DNA from: Atriophallophorus winterbourni
Lineage: Eukaryota > Platyhelminthes > Trematoda > Plagiorchiida > Microphallidae
Direction of reading: 5' to 3'
Assembly (NCBI GenBank): GCA_013407085.1
Contig: JACCGJ010013332.1
Location: forward strand, 1-64,000
DNA length: 64,000 nt
Positions 57,400 through 64,000 of the stretch are shown here, piece after piece. The first letter of the stretch is position 1. Each line of letters begins with the position of its first letter. The position numbers and the translations under genes are program-made. The notes beneath the pieces are model-generated. The model did not search any database. It saw only the letters and a list, made by a program, of their open reading frames with translations, and was not told the origin of the DNA.

Positions 57400-58300
57400 A
57401 TTATTGATATTTTCTGCTGATTAATTACGCTGGTAATAAAATCAGTCAGTATATTTTAGTGATCTCTCATTACTCATACCTTTAACTGACAGATATGAGT
57501 ACAAACAATTTCAGCCTTGAAAGCAAATGTGGCATAATTGTGTATAGGATAATTGTATCCGCAGTTCGCAAGCGTTGGACTAACCCTAGCTGCTCAGATA
57601 TACATAAATCTCAATACGGGATTTATGAAAAGTACCGGTGGCTAAAGTGTTAATGTAGCGGCTAAAATAAGGCTGTCATTGACGCCGCTTGGCAAAAGTC
57701 AAGAAATAGTGTGATGTCCCCTTGCGAGTCACATTTTGTACCTGACCAAAAAGTGCAATAGTTGTGAGGGCAAATATATTTTATAGGTCAATGCCAGGCA
57801 TGGGAGTAGCTGACGTAGCTAGCCAGTTACAACCTCCTTCTGAGCGATATACCTATCCAAAGATGGTCAATGTTGACAGATCTTCAAAAAATTGTGCAAA
57901 CAAGGAGGAGAAACCATTGCATCGGGTGGGAACTTAGGCATAATTATCCAATTACCTCGTCCTCCAAAGCAGGCTGCCTTTTTTCAAGGTGTTAAATGTA
58001 GCTGGAACTCCGATACGGTGAATTAAGACCAGTAAAGTCACAACCCAAAGGAAGCAACATGGAAATGTTGCTCGCTCACCCGCACTTAATCAAATTATCT
58101 AGGAATTATGTGTTCGTGTAAGCAATTTAAGGCACTACACGGCAATTTTTCTGCTTTAAAAACTAGATCCCGAAATGTACTAGTTTTTAACCCAGCGGAG
58201 CCTTTTATTAAGGAATCCGAGTGTCTAAGATGTATACACGATCTTATCAGGATGGTATGTCTGAGGCTTTCTACTCACGCGGTATTAGTTCACCGTGAAG
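57400..58300. other. No recognised gene
   Basis: Slightly richer in GC than the MEG introns and probably degraded LINE 5' region, but I cannot support an assignment. Confidence 0.4.
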
Positions 58301-60130
58301 GGAGATGAAAGATGGATAACCGCTCTAGGCTGACATCTCTTTTCGTGTGGCTGAGTTACAGCCGAGCGTTATAGTTCATTCTGAGACCTGGCTGTCCATG
58401 CTCGATGATGTGCCAATGAACAACAGCGAAAAGCATCTCGCCATTAGATGCGATAGACCCGGCGATAGCAAAGTCAGTGGCGTTGCACTCCTCCTAGAGT
58501 ATGGTATGCGCAATACGGGCACGGCTATATTCCTTAACAGTGAAAACGTCGAAGTTGTTACAAGTACCCTGACATTCTAAGAGCTAGCCCTCGCAATGGC
58601 TTCTGTCTACGTCACACTAAGTGTAGCCCAGCAAGAGATCATAGAGCTGATTGAGAAGCTCGACGGGTCGTTTCAATCAGCTCCCAGAGGACTCATTCTA
58701 AATTATTTCAAACTTCCAGACAGATTGTGCCGTCCCCGTAGGTTTAGTCACCGAGCAATCCTAAACGTTTCTCCAATGGCTTCAGGATCATGCGTTGCAT
58801 GAGCATGTGTGTGATCTTACGTAGTTTCGTAATGGATGCATTCCATCCACACACGAAATAGCATTGTTGCCCCAGCACGAAACCGTTAGACTTTCAAAAT
58901 ACCTACCAACGCTCGGCAAAGGCGATCATGTAATGATAAGCTTCGAAGCAGTACTACGTTTTCACAAACCTATTGCAATTTTAGGCGAGTAGACAGGGGT
59001 TTTCTTCTACATAATTCAAAATCTTTTTTTACAGTTCTCTAACAATTTGAATGTAAGTTAAAACTAGGATAAAATTTGTAAGTGATTAAAAGAATTGCAG
59101 GACAAGCACGCTGCGCTGCATGTCGTGAAAAAGCTACATAGGCCGCCCTGGTGGACTCCATGAGTTCGTCGGTCTACCCGTAAACGATATCGTTCATGGA
59201 GCAATTTGAGCTATCTCTCACTTCAGGTTTTCAGGTCCGCTACGAAACACATTTGAAGGCTTGTGTTAGAATAGAAATTTTGCTCAAGCAGAAGTTTGAG
59301 TTATATTTAGAAAGTGATGCTAAATCCAATCTGAAAAGTGTTAATAGCTACGCTCAACCCAAAGGCAACACCAAGGAAATCATTAAAAATTTGGGACTGG
59401 AGAAGGGAAAGTAAACGATACCGACCTATAATAAGGAGACTGCCTTCTACAGGTTCTTCTGTGGCGCTCAGAGACGTGATAATTCTTTAAATGCTCCGTC
59501 TAGGTCGTTCAATCTGCTACCTGGGGCTCCTGCACAAGATGAGTTGTTCTTCACTTAGGCCAAGGTGTATTAGGCATTCATCCACGTTCGCGTACACAAA
59601 GCTGAGGGACCACATGGTATCCACTCAATTATGCTAAAGAATCTCTCTTTAGTGCGTACATGAAATTTATGCTCGCTCTTCACTTCATGCTTGAACCTGG
59701 GAGTGGTTCCTAGTGAGTTTAAAGAAGCCGAAATAGTACCACTACACCAGTGTGGTTCAAGTTCAAGTTCAAGTTGCACAGGGCTGAAGGTGGCTAAAAG
59801 CCAATCACGCGCCCAGATTTCCTTCGACGGTATGCGGTTGAGCACCCGGCACTTCGATATCGAGTATACAGTTCGTACTTTTCATACGTTCTTGTTTCCG
59901 AATATCTGGAAAGTAACGCAGGGTTTCTCTTCACCAGCACGGTGAGAGGTCAGCTATTCAGGAAACAATGCAATAATATGCGTGAACAATGTGTGGTGTA
60001 TGAAATCACCAGCCTAGTTGAGGTAAAGTGAAACACAGTCATAGACTGCATGTGGGCTAATTTACAGTCAGGTTGTCCAGGCCTAGACAGATATGATAAA
60101 AATGTAAAACTAAGTTTTTTTGTTTGTTTT
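58300..60130 (+). pseudogene. CR1-like LINE, decayed 5' part
   Basis: The frame at 58347-58580 has PSVIVHSETWLSMLDDVPMN, matching the E-T-W-L box of APE endonucleases, and ends in SKVSGVALLLEYGM. 59691-59945 has VPSEFKEAEIVPLHQCGSSS, the region before the reverse transcriptase. A short GTTCAA tandem at 59757-59775 sits inside. Stops and gaps separate the pieces. Confidence 0.55.
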
Positions 60131-60139
60131 TTCAAGTTT

Positions 60140-60650
60140 TTTTTATTAGACAATATGCGGAAATATGATAGACCATTTAACGTGTAATTCCCTTTTGAAG
60201 CTCAACACATTTGGGAGGCTTACTATACAATCTGGGAGCTTGTTCCAGAAGTTGACCACACGGTTGCTGAAAAAGTGCTCACGTGCCAGCATCCTGGGCC
60301 TACTCTTAAGAAGTTTCACGGAATTACTCCTTGTAGCTGCTTCAGGTGCAAGTTTAAGGATTTCAGTAATATTATCACCTGTAAGAGCCTTAAGAATCTT
60401 GGAGGCTTCTATTAGGTCACCTCGCAGCCGCCGTCTCGTTAGTGAGAACAAACCGAGGTCCTTGAGTCTTGCCTCATAAGTTTTACCTGCCTGACCCTCA
60501 ACCATCCTCGTCGCAAGACGCTGAACCCTTTCGAGACATGCTATATACTTTTTAAGTAGGTGCCCAGGATTGAACGCAGTACTCCAAGTGAGGCCTCACG
60601 ACTACCCTGTATAGGTTGTAGGTAGACTCTTGGTAAATATTGAGCTGTCA
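60140..60650 (-). pseudogene. CR1-like LINE C-terminal fragment nested in inverse orientation
   Basis: The minus frame at 60505-60146 encodes GQAGKTYEARLKDLGLFSLT, RRRLRGDLIEASKILKAL and EHFFSNRVVNFWNKLPD, the C-terminus typical of CR1-like ORF2. It lies between two plus-strand pieces of a related element, so it is probably a nested insertion. Confidence 0.7.
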
Positions 60651-61720
60651 GCCTGAGTAGCATCATCTCGAATGTATTGGAAAACCTAATGCGTGAAAAA
60701 ATCCGTCAGGATTTTTGTCGGCATTCTCTACTCAGTTCAACTAAACATCGATGTCTTAGGGGTAGATCCTGCCTGGCTAACCTTCTTGGTTTTCCCAATA
60801 CTGCCTCTTAAATTTTGGACGAAGGTAAGTTTTTCGAAGTCCTCTACCTAGACTTCAGCAAGACTTTCGATTTCGTAAATCACCCTGTTCTAGAGATTAG
60901 ACTAGTAGCAAAAGGCATACGAGGTAGTCTACTTGCTTGAATAAAGCAATTTCTTACAGTTACGACATTCAAAGTTCGAGTAGGTTCTCCGCTGTTGAAC
61001 CAAACCAACGTGATCAATGAGGTACACTATGGGTCGTTACTTGGTCCTCTTCTATTCCCGTTTTACGTTGATGACTTTTCGTCTGCATTTCGTCTGCTTC
61101 ATTTTCGCGGATGATGTAATGTTAATCGTTTCAACGAATGAAGATACCCTGATGCACGATCTTCAACGGGTCATAAACTGACCATAAAAGTGTGACCTCC
61201 CATTGAACATTAATAAAAGCCAACTCTCGTCAGCACTGGTTGAAAAGATTTCAGTCTACGTGTCGGGAACTTTTCTCGGTTTTAACGCCACACAGCTTGT
61301 TAATGATTTGGGAGTACAAGTTGGGACTGACTTCAAATGGGAGGACCAATGAGCCGCTTCATGTCAATGTGCTTTAAAAGTGTATTTTGGTTGAGATCCG
61401 TGCTATCCAGCAGAAGACTCGATGTATTCCTGCCACTTCACAAAGCATTAGTTCGGCGGCATTTAGAATATTGTGTCCAGGCGTCTTGCTCTTACTACAA
61501 AAATGACATCATTCGACTCGAAAGCATACAGCGTCTCACAACTCGCATGATTGAGGGTCAGCGAGGAAAAACTAACGCTGCATGCCTGAAGTCCCTAGAT
61601 CTTTTCTTACTTACGTGCCGTCGTTTAAAAGGCGATGAAATTGAAACCTTCAGGATCTTGAAGGGATTAAGCGGCGTTATCATGATCGACTTCTTTGCCT
61701 TCAGTTCCGATCTGGGCCAG
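60650..61720 (+). pseudogene. CR1-like LINE, decayed reverse transcriptase and C-terminus
   Basis: Translations show FFEVLYLDFSKTFDFVNHPV (catalytic F-D in the palm), VHYGSLLGPLLFPFYVDDF and, in the frame 61337-61780, LHKALVRRHLEYCVQASCSY then LESIQRLTTRMIEGQRGKTN. Many stops and shifts show age. The frame runs into the hAT-associated repeat DNA at about 61720. Confidence 0.65.
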
Positions 61721-62206
61721 ACAATAACGAATACTTCGCTTTGGGATTTAAAGCGAAGCGAAGTTGCGAAGCGGAGCTAATATTGTTGAATATTCGCTTC
61801 GCTATCGCCATGGCGAAGGGCAAAAATGAACTTCGCTAAAAATTCGTTATACTTCGCTTCGCTTAAAACGAAGTACAAGTTCAAACTTCACCGTAAACGA
61901 ATATTAGCGAAGTCTTCGCTAAAAGCGAAGTGTTCATTTTTGTACTTTAATATTTTAACCCTTCTACGGGAATTGTTTTCGATGTTGACACTTGTTGACT
62001 TGTTGATAGACACCGCCAGACAAGTGAACTCCGATGGTGACCGAAATTACCGACGTATGCCACTTAGCAACCGACTGCTTGTTTATTTGCTATAACATTT
62101 GAGGTGGTAACTAGAGTTACGGTCAGTAGACAAAGGGTTGTACTATTTTGTACTTTAATATTTTGTCTGCTATTTATTGTCTGCTATAAATAGGATGAAA
62201 ATTTAA

Positions 62207-62647
62207 TTGTCTCATCATAGTTTCATCATGAGCCCCACGAAGACGCACCACAAGTCGGACAAGGACAAAGACTCGGCTTCGGCCAAGAAGTCCAAGAGGA
62301 GCCCGACCCTCAACGTCGAACTGCCATCCAAAGACTCGTGGACCCCCAAGTCCTCCAGAAAGAGGTCTCCGCCGCCGTCAGATGATGATGATATTGACGA
62401 CTTTCATCACACCACCTACCGGCACAAGCCTACCAGATCACCGATCTGGAACTTCTTCAAGAAGGAGGCTGTGAAGAAAGGTGCGAAGGAAAGAGAAGTT
62501 CGAGCTCTCTGCCAAGTCGAGGATTGTGGCCAGTCCATCGCGCGGCCTCAGGGAACCCCCCAAAGCATGGTCGGCCACATCATGTCGAAGCATCCGGACG
62601 TTTCTAAGCAGTTTCTGAACCAGAAGGCCAAGTTGGAGACTAAAAAG
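62207..62647 (+). CDS. hAT transposase exon 1, BED zinc finger
   Basis: Starts at MSHHSFIMSPTK; the inner ATG at 62228 is an equally possible start. A lysine/serine-rich leader and an acidic SDDDDIDD patch precede a BED finger: PIWNFFKKEAVK, CQVEDC and HIMSKH provide the aromatic, C-C and H-H residues. The exon ends ...ETKK in phase 0 at donor GTGAGTTAG. GC content is far above that of its surroundings. Confidence 0.75.
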
Positions 62648-62838
62648 GTGAGTTAGACTCAGTTTGACGCAACCTTCGCTAAACTTCGTTTAAACTTTGC
62701 TATACTTCGCAATATCTTGCCATATACTTTGTAATAGATCGCTTAGTACTTCCAAATACTGTGCATGAACATCGTTATACTTTGCAATAGTTTGTTGGAA
62801 ATGAAGCTCAACTGTTTTTTCTTTCTCTTCTTTCCCAG

Positions 62839-63083
62839 AAGAAGCAGCAGCATTCCTAGTCCAGCTCTTATCGAGTCAAGTTCGGGGAGTCATCCAAAAC
62901 ATCTTCAAGAAGGCTCTCAGTGACCCCGATCACCCAGTACTACAAGTCCGGCGGCAGTGCCAGCGCTCCCAAGAAGTACAACCCGAAGAGTCCTCTCCAG
63001 CTGAGGACCAACCTGGAGATCATGGCCTACCTTGCCGGTGCCAACCTTTCGTTCAGCCATGTGGAGAATCGCCACTTTATCAG
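62839..63083 (+). CDS. hAT transposase exon 2, with an in-frame stop near its start
   Basis: The strong acceptor TTCTCTTCTTTCCCAG at 62838 would start AAG AAG CAG CAG CAT TCC TAG, a stop at 62857-62859. Using that TAG as acceptor instead, from 62860 the frame is clean: VKFGESSKTSSRRLSVTPIT, then LRTNLEIMAYLAGANLSFSH, then VENRHFI, ending in phase 2 at GTATTC. Either a weaker acceptor is used or the copy carries a premature stop. The ANLSFSHVEN segment is typical of hAT transposases. Confidence 0.65.
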
Positions 63084-63261
63084 GTATTCAAAATGACTAA
63101 TTTACAATTACAAGTTGTTACCTTCTTACTTGAAAGATAATTTCGATTTTACTTTGCTATACTTCGCTTAAACTTCGCTGTACTTTGTTATATATTGCTA
63201 TTTTTCGGTTAAAAATCACTATAATTTGGATATATCGCTAATACCTTCGCTATTATTCCAG

Positions 63262-63836
63262 GTATTCTCAGTCGCTAGACCCGAAGATCAACATCCCCAG
63301 GCAGAACATGTTCTCCAGGCACATTTGTACCCTCCTCTTCAAGAATGTTGAGGAAGCCATGGAGAAGAAGCTCGCCAAGGACCTGGCCAACCTCATGGGA
63401 GTTGGATTCACCAGTGACATATGGACCAGCCGCTCCAACCAGGGGTACCTGAGCTTGACTATCCACTACATTGATCCAGACTGGGTCATGCAGAGATTCA
63501 CCATTGACTGCAGGATGGTGGTGGGTAGGCACGACTCGGAGGTGGTGGGCCGCTACCTCAACTCCATGATTGGTGCCATCGAGAACCTCAAAGACAGCAC
63601 TGAGACTATCACGGTCACGGACGCCGAGGCCAAAATGAAGAAAGCTGTGAAGAACGCTGACAAGATCTGCAAGCACCTGCTTCGCGTCGACCACGCAATT
63701 AACAACGCCCTCAAGTATGCCATGCAGATCGAGGAGGTGGGCGACTTGGTCAAGCTGGTCAGGGCTCTGGCCACCGGGGTCAAGCGTTCTTCGTTCAGGA
63801 ACGATCTCATGAGGAAGAAGGCAGCTGACTTGGAAG
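63262..63836 (+). CDS. hAT transposase exon 3, start of catalytic domain
   Basis: Begins by completing Arg, then YSQSLDPKINIPRQNMFSRH. DIWTSRSNQGYLSLTIHYID holds the first catalytic aspartate of the RNase-H-like fold (T-S-D-I-W-T-S). ETITVTDAEAKMKKAVKNAD corresponds to the TDNAANM block with the second aspartate, followed by CKHLLRVDHAINNALKYAMQ. It ends in phase 1 at GTGAGTGAG. The remaining exons are beyond the window. Confidence 0.8.
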
Positions 63837-64000
63837 GTGAGTGAGCGCAATATTCGGTTAACTTCGATACTATTCGCTACAATTCGCTATATAATTTGCT
63901 ATGTTATTCGTTATACTTCGCTATATTTGCAAAGCTTCGCCATATTATTAGCGAAGCTTCGTTATTATTTGTTATAACTTCGAAGTTCAGAAGTCATTCC

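Larger units (their letters stand above)
61720..64000 (+). mobile_element. hAT-type DNA transposon, left part
   Basis: The transposase gene sits in noncoding DNA dominated by TTCGCTA/GCGAAG-type short repeats (61735-61930, 62670-62800, 63130-63250, 63845-64000). The left end may be CAGACAATAACG at about 61720, since CAG is a common start of hAT termini; the right end is outside the window, so no terminal inverted repeat or 8-bp target duplication could be checked. Confidence 0.6.

Overview
This window looks like nuclear DNA of a parasitic flatworm, most probably a schistosomatid blood fluke. That is an inference from four things seen together: low GC content; genes made of tiny in-frame exons behind a signal-peptide exon (the micro-exon gene, MEG, architecture known from schistosomes); tRNA-headed SINEs followed by hammerhead-like motifs (SM-alpha type); and a dense load of decayed RTE, CR1/Jockey, Gypsy and Penelope-like retroelements. 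There are no operons or other bacterial features, and most long open frames are relics of mobile elements.

Host genes. The main content is a cluster of micro-exon genes that ordinary ORF calling misses. MEG-A lies on the minus strand (8343 down to at least 2679): a 67-nt signal-peptide exon followed by 15 well-supported internal exons of 12 to 39 nt, all multiples of three and all phase 1. MEG-B lies on the plus strand (28296-36193): a signal-peptide exon also of 67 coding nt, 11 internal exons of 9 to 30 nt, and a terminal exon with a stop codon and an AATAAA downstream. Its spliced coding length is exactly 300 nt, about 99 residues. MEG-C (plus, about 39933-41660) has four internal exons and a probable terminal exon; its first exon is unresolved. 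A possible MEG first exon on the minus strand at 551-581 leads out of the left edge. A split signal peptide at 44850-44884 and 46654-46732 may mark a fifth small secreted-peptide gene.

Mobile and repetitive DNA. 9.0-11.0 kb: a composite repeat flanked by direct repeats of about 400 bp, with a second copy of the core at 18.0-19.2 kb. 11.0-11.6 kb: two SM-alpha-like SINEs head to head. 12.1-17.9 kb: RTE, CR1 and Gypsy fragments, including two CR1 endonuclease regions that meet head to head at 16741/16742. 20.0-25.1 kb: Penelope-like GIY-YIG fragments, a satellite of about 240 bp and a decayed RTE element. 25.6-25.9 kb: a third SINE with a nearly canonical hammerhead core. 37.6-39.5 kb: an RTE element just upstream of MEG-C. 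49.9-55.4 kb: CR1 relics, including a nearly full-length element with a PHD-like finger in ORF1. 55.9-57.3 kb: a Gypsy relic. 58.3-61.7 kb: decayed CR1 copies. 61.7 kb to the end: a GC-rich hAT transposase gene with introns, set in noncoding DNA full of TTCGCTA-type repeats.

How it fits together: the MEGs lie in AT-rich stretches with long introns, while the transposons occupy the spaces between them. All exon structures were inferred by eye from splice signals, reading phase and hydrophobic leaders; RNA evidence would be decisive.
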